Assembly (NCBI RefSeq): GCF_016446475.1
Contig: NZ_JAEHFP010000013.1
Coordinates: 1 to 54,360, forward strand
Length of the DNA: 54,360 nt
DNA from: Paracoccus binzhouensis
GTDB lineage: Bacteria; Pseudomonadota; Alphaproteobacteria; Rhodobacterales; Rhodobacteraceae
Direction: 5' to 3'
Shown: positions 10,646 through 17,988 of the stretch, in pieces
Position numbering within the stretch: position 1 is the stretch's first letter
Layout: every line of letters starts with the position of its first letter
Translations under genes and position numbers: made by a program
Notes under the pieces: generated by a model
The model's input: only the letters and a program-made list of their open reading frames with translations
Databases searched by the model: none
Told to the model about the DNA's origin: nothing

Positions 10646-10873
10646 TTAGTAGCGGCGGGTCGGCTCGCAAAGGCGGACGTCGTCGCAAAGCGCGCCGGCG
10701 GCAGCGCCGATGGCCGCGCCCTTGGCGACGTTATGGCCGCCGACATAGGCAGCGGTCGCGCCGACGCCCGCGCCGATGAGGCCGCGGTCCATGTCGGTCG
10801 GGTTGATGCCTTGGGTGCAGCCGGCGAGGCCGAACAGGCCCAGCCCAAGCACGAGAACGAGTTTCTTGGACAT
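10646..10873 (-). CDS. Small glycine-zipper lipoprotein
   Basis: This 75-residue protein has a lipoprotein signal with lipobox LAGC (Cys19), then a glycine/alanine-rich zipper (GLIGAGVGATAAYVGG ... GAAIGAAAGALCDDVRLCEP). The ending GALCDDxxxC is shared with the neighbouring gene at 10940-11179, so the two are paralogues from a tandem duplication. The mature protein is probably anchored in the outer membrane. No specific function is known. A strong terminator follows. Confidence 0.75.
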   Translation of the reverse strand: MSKKLVLVLGLGLFGLAGCTQGINPTDMDRGLIGAGVGATAAYVGGHNVAKGAAIGAAAGALCDDVRLCEPTRRY

Positions 10874-10939
10874 CTCGTTTGCTCCGGGATGCGGGCGGCG
10901 GCGCGGGGCTGGTGCCCCGAGCCGACTGCCCTGTTGCGT

Positions 10940-11179
10940 TTAGTAGCGCTGCTGGCAGACGCCGGCGTCGTCGCAGAGCGCGCCGCCCGCCGCACCGATG
11001 AGCGCGCCGGTCCCCACGTCGCCGTCGATGATCTTGGCGACCGCGGCCCCGGCCAGGGCGCCACCCGCCGCGCGCTGCGCATCGGGCGAGATGCCGCCGC
11101 CATAGCCCTGGTCGCAGGCGGCAAGGCCGGCGACCATGAGGGCCACGCCGGAAAGACGGAGGATGACGGATTTTTGCAT
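10940..11179 (-). CDS. Small glycine-zipper lipoprotein, paralogue
   Basis: The 79-residue product has a signal segment ending LAACD (predicted lipid-modified Cys22) and a glycine-zipper tail (AAGGALAGAAVAKIIDGDVGTGALIGAAGGALCDDAGVCQQRY). It shares the GALCDDxxxC ending with the downstream gene 10646-10873. The 66-bp gap contains CGGGGC-tggt-GCCCCG, a small intercistronic hairpin. The two may be co-transcribed. Confidence 0.72.
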   Translation of the reverse strand: MQKSVILRLSGVALMVAGLAACDQGYGGGISPDAQRAAGGALAGAAVAKIIDGDVGTGALIGAAGGALCDDAGVCQQRY

Positions 11180-11321
11180 AGCTCTTTGCCTGTATTATGG
11201 ACCCGTTGCCGGGCCGTTGATGATAGAGGTGCGCACAATATTGCACGCGCCATTTCCGGAAGAAACTGACAACGGTGTGAAAAGACAAGACTACGCGGCA
11301 TTCCGCCCATCGCTCGGCCGG

Positions 11322-11738
11322 TCATCGATCATCGGCCTCCGCGTCGGGGTCTTCATCGTCCCAGCCGGCCTCGTCCCAGTCGAACTCCGGCGCCTCCTCG
11401 GCGAAAAGCTCGGGGAATCCGGCCTCGGCACGCTTCATGTCAACGCGCAGCAACTGCTCGTAATCGGTCGGGTCCAGCTTGCCGACGGCCACGACCTCGC
11501 GGCCCAGAAGCCAGGACAGCCGGCCGGCGTCCAGGTTGCCGCGCGGGAAGGGCTCGTCGCCGAAATGCGCGATCAGCGCTGCCAGGAAGGCGGCATCGGC
11601 GCGCTTGTCGACGGGTTTGCGGTCATGGAACCGCTCACGCCGGACCAAGGGCGTTGCACCCTTCTTGTTGGCGCGGCGGATGATGAACTGGAAATCGGTG
11701 CCCGGAAGACGGCCCGGAAAGCCGCGATGCTTCAGCAT
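11322..11738 (-). CDS. Hypothetical protein with acidic C-terminus
   Basis: The 138-residue protein starts MLKHRGFPGRLPGTDFQFIIRRANKKGATPL and ends in a strongly acidic tail (FAEEAPEFDWDEAGWDDEDPDAEADDR). The N-terminal half is basic, so the protein is dipolar. There is no signal peptide or membrane segment. AAGGGGG precedes the ATG. I do not recognise a family; the layout would suit a nucleic-acid or protein-binding adaptor, but that is a guess. Confidence 0.6.
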   Translation of the reverse strand: MLKHRGFPGRLPGTDFQFIIRRANKKGATPLVRRERFHDRKPVDKRADAAFLAALIAHFGDEPFPRGNLDAGRLSWLLGREVVAVGKLDPTDYEQLLRVDMKRAEAGFPELFAEEAPEFDWDEAGWDDEDPDAEADDR

Positions 11739-11828
11739 GTCTTGCCCCCTTTGTCGGTGGTGACGCGCGGGGGCGGGCAGGGGCGCGGTTGGCGCGGGCC
11801 GCCTGGCAGCCCGCGCGCGGCGAATGGC

Positions 11829-11963
11829 TCAGTTGGCGCCGTATTTGCCCTGGAACACCGGCTCGGGCTGGACGACCGGGGCCGGAACGACTTCGGGCTC
11901 TTTCTTGGCGCAAGCCGCGGCGAGGCCGACGAGGACGAGGGCCAGAACAACTTTCTTCGACAT
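11829..11963 (-). CDS. Very small lipoprotein (44 aa)
   Basis: The minus-strand frame from the ATG at 11963 reads MSKKVVLALVLVGLAAACAKK and ends in QPEPVFQGKYGAN at a TGA. The lipobox is LAAAC with the modified cysteine at residue 18, leaving a 27-residue mature peptide rich in proline and valine. GAGCACGACACC precedes the start, giving a GGAG-like site about 8 bases away. Similar tiny lipoproteins with an FQGKYG-type end are common in Rhodobacteraceae genomes, with no known role. Confidence 0.65.
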   Translation of the reverse strand: MSKKVVLALVLVGLAAACAKKEPEVVPAPVVQPEPVFQGKYGAN

Positions 11964-12153
11964 GGTGTCGTGCTCCTGTATGGCGGGACGCTGCGGTCCC
12001 GACTGCTCGGTTGAGATTCGGCCGCAAGGGGCGGCCGCGGCGGCATGATAGCCAGCCCGCGCAAGCCCTTACAGCCGCAGGGCCGGGCCATCCCCGAAGC
12101 TGCGGGGCTCTGTGGCAGGCCTGCATCAGGGCACGGAAACGTGAAGCCGGCCA

Positions 12154-12819
12154 TCACCATGGCTCCCATTCGCAGGCATCGCGGTCGGGCGGCAGCCGGA
12201 AGGCCTCGAAAAGCTGGATCGCCTCGGGGTCGTAAGCGCCGAAGGGCAGTTCGCGATCCGCCAGGCTGATGACGATCTGGCTGGGGCGGGGCGCGGGGCT
12301 GGCGATGCGGGGCAGGATCCAGTGCTCGCACAGCCAGACGATGTCGTCATGCACCGGGTCCTGGGCCAGCACGTCGGGGGCGGCCGGCAGCACCGGCACC
12401 TCGACCAGCGCATCGGCGGCCTCCTCGGCGGCGGCATCCGCCTCGACCGGCTGGTCGTCCAGAAGCGCCGGGTCGATCAGCCCGTCATCCGGCGCCGCAT
12501 CCGCAGGCGCGCCCGCAACTGCGCCGGTCTCGGTGTCGATGTCGATGGGCGCGCGCCCGGCCGCGTCCTCGCCCGTCCCGGCGTCGAAATCCGAGGCCGG
12601 GCCGCTGGTCGCCGGCACCCGGCTGGCCAGGTCGGGCATGACGAAGCGAAAGCGATAGGTCAGGCCCTGGCCTCCGGAATTGTCGTGCCGGGTTTCCTGC
12701 CAGAATACGGTCGCGCCCGAGGGAAGTCTGATCCCGGCCGGCTCGGCGCCAGCCGCCATCGCCCCGGCCGCCAGGGCCGGGCATGACAGCGCAAGGCCGA
12801 ACACCGCAAGTCTCGACAT
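12154..12819 (-). CDS. Secreted protein resembling DUF6497
   Basis: The 221-residue protein has a signal peptide (about residues 1-25, LALSCPALAAGAMAAG) and an N-terminal patch VFWQETRHDNSGGQGLTYRFRFVMPDL. A long acidic, alanine-rich low-complexity insert (about 75-150) follows, then a conserved C-terminal part VWLCEHWILPRIASPAPRPSQIVISLADRELPFGAYDPEAIQLFEAFRL with a final CEWEPW. The two conserved halves look like the Rhodobacterales DUF6497 family; the acidic insert is unusual. Two cysteines (in WLCEH and CEWEP) could form a disulfide. It lies 26 bp upstream of the pccB stop on the minus strand's downstream side. Confidence 0.65.
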   Translation of the reverse strand: MSRLAVFGLALSCPALAAGAMAAGAEPAGIRLPSGATVFWQETRHDNSGGQGLTYRFRFVMPDLASRVPATSGPASDFDAGTGEDAAGRAPIDIDTETGAVAGAPADAAPDDGLIDPALLDDQPVEADAAAEEAADALVEVPVLPAAPDVLAQDPVHDDIVWLCEHWILPRIASPAPRPSQIVISLADRELPFGAYDPEAIQLFEAFRLPPDRDACEWEPW

Positions 12820-12845
12820 CCTTTCCCCCCTTGCTTCGCCGCTGG

Positions 12846-14378
12846 TTACAGCGGGATGTTGTCGTGCTTCTTCCAGGGATTCGACAGTTTCTTGCCGCGC
12901 AGGCTGGCGAAGGCGCGCGCCACGCGGCGGCGGGTCGAATGCGGCTGGATCACCTCGTCGATGAAGCCCTTTTCGGCGGCGACGAAGGGGTTGGCGAAGC
13001 GGTCCTCGTAATCCCTGGTCCGGCCGGCGATCTTCTCGGCATCGCCCAGTTCGCTGCGATACAGTATCTCGACCGCGCCCTTGGCGCCCATCACCGCGAT
13101 TTCCGCCGTGGGCCAGGCATAGTTGAAATCGCCACGCAGGTGCTTGGAGGCCATGACGTCATAGGCGCCGCCATAGGCCTTGCGGGTGATGACCGTGACC
13201 TTCGGCACCGTGGCCTCGCCATAGGCGAAGAGCAGCTTCGCGCCGTGCTTGATGACGCCGCCATATTCCTGGCCGGTGCCCGGCAGGAAGCCCGGCACGT
13301 CGACGAAGGTCAGGATCGGGATCTCGAAGGCGTCGCAGAAGCGCACGAAGCGCGCCGCCTTGCGGCTCGAGTCGATGTCGAGGCAGCCCGCCAGCACCAT
13401 CGGCTGGTTGGCGACCACCCCCACGGTCTGGCCCTCGATGCGGATGAAGCCGGTGATGATATTGGCGGCGAAATCCTTCTGGATCTCGTAGAAGTCGCCC
13501 TCGTCCGCGACCTTCAGGATCAGCTCCTTCATGTCATAGGGCTGGTTCGGGTTGTCGGGGATCAGCGTGTCGAGGCTGGGCTCGATGCGGTTCGGGTCGT
13601 CGAAGAACGGCCGGGTCGGCGCCTTTTCGCGGTTGTTCAGCGGCAGCAGGTCGACCAGCCGGCGGATCTCGGTCATCGCCTCGACGTCGTTCTCGAAGGC
13701 GCCGTCGGCGACCGAGGACTTCTTGGTATGGGTCGAGGCGCCACCCAGCTGCTCGGCCGTCACCACCTCGTTGGTCACCGTCTTGACCACGTCCGGGCCG
13801 GTCACGAACATGTAGGAGGTGTCCTTGACCATGAAGATGAAGTCGGTCATCGCCGGCGAATAGACCGCGCCGCCGGCGCAGGGGCCCATGATGACGCTGA
13901 TCTGCGGCACCACGCCCGAGGCCATGATGTTGCGCTGGAACACGTCCGCGTAACCCGCCAGCGAGGCCACCCCCTCTTGAATCCGGGCGCCGCCGGAATC
14001 GTTCAGCCCGATCACCGGGGCGCCGTTCTGCACTGCCATGTCCATGATCTTGCAGATCTTCTGCGCATGGGTTTCCGACAGCGAGCCGCCGAAGACGGTG
14101 AAGTCCTGCGAAAACACATAGACCATGCGGCCGTTGATCGTGCCCCAGCCGGTGACGACGCCGTCGCCATAGGGCCGGTCGTCCTCCATGCCGAAATCGG
14201 TCGAGCGGTGGCGGACGAACATGTCGAATTCCTCGAAGGAGCCCTCGTCCAGCAGCAGCTCGAGCCGCTCGCGTGCGGTCAGCTTGCCACGGGCGTGCTG
14301 GGCGTCGATGCGCCGCTGCCCGCCGCCCAGCCGCGCATCGCGGCGGCGCGATTCCAGTTCGCCGAGAATGTCCTTCAT
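12846..14378 (-). CDS. pccB: Propionyl-CoA carboxylase beta subunit (carboxyltransferase)
   Basis: The 510-residue subunit transfers the carboxyl group from carboxybiotin on PccA to propionyl-CoA. It has the two crotonase-like carboxyltransferase domains: the N-terminal half with [24 protein letters not shown] and [16 protein letters not shown], and the C-terminal half with [26 protein letters not shown] and [21 protein letters not shown]. It ends [11 protein letters not shown], the usual PccB terminus. I chose the ATG at 14378, preceded by AGGGAGA; the in-frame extension upstream is poorly conserved in character. A cluster of GCAA half-sites lies immediately upstream. Confidence 0.97.
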   Translation of the reverse strand: MKDILGELESRRRDARLGGGQRRIDAQHARGKLTARERLELLLDEGSFEEFDMFVRHRSTDFGMEDDRPYGDGVVTGWGTINGRMVYVFSQDFTVFGGSLSETHAQKICKIMDMAVQNGAPVIGLNDSGGARIQEGVASLAGYADVFQRNIMASGVVPQISVIMGPCAGGAVYSPAMTDFIFMVKDTSYMFVTGPDVVKTVTNEVVTAEQLGGASTHTKKSSVADGAFENDVEAMTEIRRLVDLLPLNNREKAPTRPFFDDPNRIEPSLDTLIPDNPNQPYDMKELILKVADEGDFYEIQKDFAANIITGFIRIEGQTVGVVANQPMVLAGCLDIDSSRKAARFVRFCDAFEIPILTFVDVPGFLPGTGQEYGGVIKHGAKLLFAYGEATVPKVTVITRKAYGGAYDVMASKHLRGDFNYAWPTAEIAVMGAKGAVEILYRSELGDAEKIAGRTRDYEDRFANPFVAAEKGFIDEVIQPHSTRRRVARAFASLRGKKLSNPWKKHDNIPL

Positions 14379-14447
14379 GGCCGTCTCCCTTGGGGTTTGC
14401 GGCAAACTACCGGCTGGATGCCCGGGCGGGAAGCGGAAAGGCGAATA

Positions 14448-14496
14448 TTTGCAAAATATGCAAGGCCAACACCGTGCAAATAGCAAAATTGGCAAT
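14448..14496. promoter_or_regulatory. Cluster of TTTGCAAA-like half-sites before pccB
   Basis: A perfect TTTGCAAA palindrome (14448-14455) is followed by TATGCAAG, GTGCAAA, TAGCAAA and TTGGCAA within 50 bases, in an A/T-rich island. TTTGCAAA is the motif reported for the ScfR family regulator PccR, which controls propionyl-CoA carboxylase genes in Rhodobacter sphaeroides. No pccR gene is in this window. Confidence 0.55.
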
Positions 14497-14506
14497 ATCG
14501 GCGACG

Positions 14507-15058
14507 CTAGTAGATCGGCGGCGCAACGATCCAGATCACCTCGGCCGGCTCGTCGCCGGGGTTTTCCCAGGCATAGGCCGCGCCCTTGAACTGGAAGCTG
14601 TCGCCGGCAGCCAGCGCGAAGCGCGCGGTCCCGACTTGCAGGACCAGCCGGCCGGAGACGACGACGCCGCCATCCTCCTTGTCGCGGGCCGGGCGCATCC
14701 CCTGGCTTTTCGAGCGCGGGGCGAAGACCGAGCGGATCATCTCGAATCCGCCGGTCAGGCCGGGGGAGAGCAGTTCCTCGCTGAGCCCGGTTTCGCTTGA
14801 GCCGATGGCGCTGCGATCGGCGGCGCGGACGATGATGCCCTGTTCCTCGGGCCGGCGGGCGGCCGAGCGGAAGAAGAAGCTGATGTTCAGGCCGAACAGG
14901 TTGGCGATCTGGCCCAGGTCGTGGACGGAAGGCGTGGTCATGCCGCGCTCGACCTGGCTGAGCCAGCCGACCGAACGGTCCAGCGCCGCCGCGCAATCCG
15001 CGATGGTCATGCCCCGCGCCTTGCGCAAGGCCCTGATATCCTGCCCGATCCGGTCCAT
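14507..15058 (-). CDS. XRE family transcriptional regulator with C-terminal cupin
   Basis: The 183-residue protein has an N-terminal helix-turn-helix (about 6-62; [47 protein letters not shown]) and a C-terminal cupin (about 108-180; [31 protein letters not shown]). This PuuR/SutR-like architecture is typical of small-molecule-responsive regulators of amine and amino-acid catabolism. It is divergent from the dimethylglycine/sarcosine dehydrogenase-like gene, with a perfect 12-bp inverted repeat between them, so it probably regulates that gene and itself. AAGGACGC precedes the ATG. The effector is unknown. Confidence 0.9.
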   Translation of the reverse strand: MDRIGQDIRALRKARGMTIADCAAALDRSVGWLSQVERGMTTPSVHDLGQIANLFGLNISFFFRSAARRPEEQGIIVRAADRSAIGSSETGLSEELLSPGLTGGFEMIRSVFAPRSKSQGMRPARDKEDGGVVVSGRLVLQVGTARFALAAGDSFQFKGAAYAWENPGDEPAEVIWIVAPPIY

Positions 15059-15107
15059 GCGTCCTTGCTAGACGATCCGTGCGGTTCTGACCAGAGTCAT
15101 GCAGAAG

Positions 15108-15131
15108 TGATGATAAACTATAAAATCATCA
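15108..15131. promoter_or_regulatory. Inverted repeat TGATGAT-N10-ATCATCA
   Basis: TGATGAT (15108-15114) and ATCATCA (15125-15131) form a second inverted repeat in the divergent region, closer to the regulator gene. It could be an additional operator or a promoter-proximal site. Confidence 0.4.
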
Positions 15132-15133
15132 TA

Positions 15134-15165
15134 AAAATGAAAATTACCCTTTAAATTTTCATTTT
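15134..15165. promoter_or_regulatory. Perfect 12-bp inverted repeat, candidate XRE-cupin operator
   Basis: AAAATGAAAATT (15134-15145) and AATTTTCATTTT (15154-15165) are exact reverse complements separated by 8 bases. The arms sit 41 bp before the dehydrogenase ATG and 76 bp from the regulator ATG, in a strongly A/T-rich island of a G+C-rich genome. Confidence 0.65.
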
Positions 15166-15205
15166 GAGTTGGCATGATGCTGCCGAACCTGCCAGGAGCC
15201 GCGCC

Positions 15206-17653
15206 ATGCCCGATCTGCCCAAATCCGCCCGCGTCGTCATCATCGGCGGCGGCATCTCCGGCTGCTCGGTCGCCTATCACCTGGCCGAGCGGGGCTGGAC
15301 CGACATCGTGCTGCTGGAACGCAAGCAGCTGACCTGCGGCACCACCTGGCACGCGGCTGGGCTGGTGGGGCAGCTGCGCGCCAGCCGGAACATGACCCGT
15401 CTGGCGAAATATTCGACCGACCTCTACACGCGGCTGGAGGCCGAGACCGGGCTGGCCACCGGTTTCAGCCAGCGCGGCTCGATGACCGTGGCGCTGACCG
15501 AGGCCCGGCGCGAAGAACTGTTGCGCCAGGCCTCGATGGCCCGGGCCTTCGGTGTCGAGGTCAATGAGCTTTCTCCCAGCGAAATCAGGGCGCTGTATCC
15601 ACATCTTGAGACTCGGGACGTGGTGTCCGGCGTCCATCTGCCGGGAGACGGGCAGGCGGATCCGGCCAATATCGCCCTGGCGCTGGCCAAGGGTGCGCGA
15701 CTGCGCGGCGCCCGCATCGCCGAGGGCGTCAAGGTCGCCCGCGTCACCGCCGATCGCGGCCGCGTCACCGGCGTCGACTGGCAGGCGGGCGACGAGCAGG
15801 GCCATATCGCCGCCGCCCATGTGGTCAATTGCGGCGGCATGTGGGGCAGGGACCTGGCGGCGCAGAACGGCGTCACCCTGCCGCTGCATGCCTGCGAGCA
15901 TTTCTACATCGTCACCGAGGCGATCCCGGGCCTGCCGCAGCTTCCTGTGCTGCGCGTGCCCGACGAATGCGCCTATTACAAGGAGGATGCCGGCAAGATC
16001 CTGCTCGGCGCCTTCGAGCCGGTGGCGAAGCCCTGGGGCATGGCCGGCATCCGCGAGGATTTCTGCTTCGACCAGCTGCCCGAGGACGTGGACCATTTCG
16101 AGCCGATCCTGGAACAGGCCATCGCCCGCATGCCGATCCTGGCCCAGACCGGCATCCACACCTTCTTCAACGGCCCGGAAAGCTTCACCCCCGACGACCG
16201 CTATTACCTGGGCGAGGCGCCGGATCTCGCCGGCTACTGGGTGGCGGCCGGCTACAACTCCATCGGCATCGTGTCGTCCGGCGGGGCGGGCATGGCGCTG
16301 GCGGCCTGGATGGACGAGGGCGAGCCGCCCTTCGACCTGTGGGAGGTGGACATCCGCCGCGCCCAGCCCTTCCAGCGCAATCGCCGCTACCTGCGCGAGC
16401 GGGTGACGGAAACGCTGGGCCTGCTTTACGCCGATCATTACCCTTACCGCCAGATGGCGACGGCGCGCGGGCTGCGCCGTTCGCCGCTCCACGAGCACCT
16501 GAAGGCGCGCGGCGCGGTATTCGGCGAGGTCGCGAGCTGGGAACGCGCCAACTGGTTTGCCGGTCCCGGTGAGCCGCGCGAATACCGCTATGCCTGGACC
16601 CGGCAGAACTGGTTTGCAAACAGCGCCGAGGAACACCGGGCGCTGCGCGAAGGCGTCGGGCTGCTGGACATGTCCAGCTTCGGCAAGATCCGGGTCGAGG
16701 GGCGGGATGCGCTGGCCTTCCTGCAACGGCTTTGCGGCAATGACATGGACGTGGCGCCGGGGCGCATCGTCTATACGCAGATGCTGAACGCCCGCGGCGG
16801 GATCGAGTCCGACCTGACGGCGACGCGGCTCTCGGAAACCGCCTTCCTGCTGGTGGTGCCCGGCGCGACGCTGCAGCGCGACCTGGCCTGGCTGCGCCGG
16901 CATCTGGGCGAAGCCTTCGTCACCATCACCGACATCAGCGCCGCCGAGGCGGTGATCCCGGTCATGGGGCCGCGCTCGCGCGAGCTTCTGTCCCGGGTCT
17001 CGCCCGACGATTTCTCGAACGAGGCGCATCCCTTCGGCCTGGCGCGCGAGATCGAGATCGGCCTGGGCCTGGCCCGCGCGCATCGCATCTCCTACGTGGG
17101 CGAGCTGGGATGGGAGCTTTACGTCAGCTCTGACCAGGCCGCGCATGTCTTTGAGGTGCTGGCCGAGGCGGGCGAGGACCTGGGCCTGCGGCTTTGCGGG
17201 CTGCACGCCATGGACAGCTGCCGGATCGAAAAGGCCTATCGGCATTTCGGCCACGACATCACCGACGAGGATCACGTGCTGGAGGCCGGGCTGGGCTTCG
17301 CGGTCAGGACCGGCAAGGGCGATTTCATCGGCCGCGAGGCAGTGCTGAGGAAGCGCGAGCAGGGCCTGACCCGCCGGCTGCTGCAGTTCCGCCTGCGCGA
17401 TCCCGAGCCGCTCTTGTTCCATAACGAGCCGATCCTGCGCGACGGCCGCATCGTCGGGCAACTGAGCTCTGGCGCCTATGGCCATACGCTGGGCGGCGCC
17501 ATCGGCCTGGGCTATGCGCCCTGCCGTCCGGACGAGACGGCCGAGAAACTGCTGGCCTCGGCCTGGCAGATCGAGGTGGCCGGCCGGCTGGTCGCGGCCG
17601 AGGCGAGCCTGAAGCCGCTCTACGACCCGGATTCGCGACGGCTGGCGATGTGA
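15206..17653 (+). CDS. FAD-dependent dimethylglycine/sarcosine dehydrogenase-like protein with GcvT domain
   Basis: The 815-residue protein begins with a FAD-binding DAO domain (GGGISG at residues 14-19, and the flavin-attachment-type segment TWHAAGLVGQLRASRNM). It continues with an FAO_M linker (about 380-435) and an aminomethyltransferase GcvT domain with its C-terminal barrel (about 440-810; HAMDSCRIEKAYRHFGHDITDEDHVLEAGLGF, then RRLLQFRL). Proteins of this build oxidatively demethylate N-methyl glycines and pass formaldehyde to tetrahydrofolate. The exact substrate is not determined. CAGGAG lies 7 bases before the ATG at 15206; the upstream in-frame start is rejected. It is divergent from an XRE-cupin regulator. 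Confidence 0.88.
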   Translation: MPDLPKSARVVIIGGGISGCSVAYHLAERGWTDIVLLERKQLTCGTTWHAAGLVGQLRASRNMTRLAKYSTDLYTRLEAETGLATGFSQRGSMTVALTEARREELLRQASMARAFGVEVNELSPSEIRALYPHLETRDVVSGVHLPGDGQADPANIALALAKGARLRGARIAEGVKVARVTADRGRVTGVDWQAGDEQGHIAAAHVVNCGGMWGRDLAAQNGVTLPLHACEHFYIVTEAIPGLPQLPVLRVPDECAYYKEDAGKILLGAFEPVAKPWGMAGIREDFCFDQLPEDVDHFEPILEQAIARMPILAQTGIHTFFNGPESFTPDDRYYLGEAPDLAGYWVAAGYNSIGIVSSGGAGMALAAWMDEGEPPFDLWEVDIRRAQPFQRNRRYLRERVTETLGLLYADHYPYRQMATARGLRRSPLHEHLKARGAVFGEVASWERANWFAGPGEPREYRYAWTRQNWFANSAEEHRALREGVGLLDMSSFGKIRVEGRDALAFLQRLCGNDMDVAPGRIVYTQMLNARGGIESDLTATRLSETAFLLVVPGATLQRDLAWLRRHLGEAFVTITDISAAEAVIPVMGPRSRELLSRVSPDDFSNEAHPFGLAREIEIGLGLARAHRISYVGELGWELYVSSDQAAHVFEVLAEAGEDLGLRLCGLHAMDSCRIEKAYRHFGHDITDEDHVLEAGLGFAVRTGKGDFIGREAVLRKREQGLTRRLLQFRLRDPEPLLFHNEPILRDGRIVGQLSSGAYGHTLGGAIGLGYAPCRPDETAEKLLASAWQIEVAGRLVAAEASLKPLYDPDSRRLAM

Positions 17654-17726
17654 CGGGGCAGGGCGCGCCGGATAGGCAAATCTACCAATATCGCCGGGCG
17701 AATTCTGATTCTATCCTTGGATCATA

Positions 17727-17736
17727 TTGGTACCAA
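17727..17736. promoter_or_regulatory. TTGGTACCAA palindrome inside a possible promoter
   Basis: The perfect palindrome lies between a possible -35 (TTGGAT, 17717-17722) and -10 (TATTTG, 17739-17744) with 16-base spacing. Its half-site repeats as ACCAAT at 17684. A repressor bound here would block the promoter. Confidence 0.4.
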
Positions 17737-17750
17737 GGTATTTGATTCTC

Positions 17751-17825
17751 CACTGCGGGCGGACTAACCCACCATCCCGCAGACCCCAAATCCAGCCCCG
17801 CTCCAGAGTCCTGGAGCGGGGTTTT
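17751..17825 (+). ncRNA. Candidate small RNA with two hairpins
   Basis: From a predicted start near 17751 the transcript would contain hairpin 1, CTGCGGG (17753-17759) with CCCGCAG (17776-17782), a 16-base loop containing UAACCCACC, a short linker, and a Rho-independent terminator to 17825. A standalone transcript of about 75 nt is possible; alternatively these are the 3' UTR of the dehydrogenase gene that stops at 17653. I do not recognise a known family. Confidence 0.4.
17796..17825 (+). terminator. Strong Rho-independent terminator
   Basis: CCCCGCTCCAG (17796-17806) and CTGGAGCGGGG (17811-17821) form a perfect 11-bp stem with a 4-base loop, followed by TTTT. The polarity is plus-strand. 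Confidence 0.85.
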
Positions 17826-17952
17826 CACCTTGCTGCGATCCTCTGGCGCCGAGCGCCTCCGCAAGCGGAAGGGTGTCAAGCGGGAGGGTGTCGCCACCGC
17901 GCATCCATTGTCGCGATAACCAGAGTTATGTAGTCAATCTGCGATCCGTGAC

Positions 17953-17975
17953 CGGCGGGCGATGATCGCCCGCCG
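17953..17975 (-). terminator. GC hairpin past the lytic transglycosylase gene
   Basis: CGGCGGGCG-atgat-CGCCCGCCG is a perfect 9-bp stem 14 bases beyond the transglycosylase stop. There is no U-run on the minus strand, so intrinsic termination is uncertain. Confidence 0.4.
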
Positions 17976-17988
17976 AAAGCCGGCCGCC

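Larger units (their letters stand above)
17654..17988. other. Intergenic region of 335 bp without a protein gene
   Basis: I see no credible coding sequence. The region holds inverted half-sites (ACCAATAT at 17684-17691, and ATATTGGT at 17724-17731), the TTGGTACCAA palindrome, a candidate small RNA ending in a strong terminator (17796-17825), and a GC-rich hairpin near the transglycosylase stop. Confidence 0.6.

Noticed and set aside
15068..17485. An 805-residue open frame on the minus strand opposite the FAD/GcvT dehydrogenase
   Set aside because: It lies wholly opposite a clear gene, its product is low-complexity and lacks any recognised domain, and it arises from the G+C-rich codon third positions. 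It is a shadow frame.
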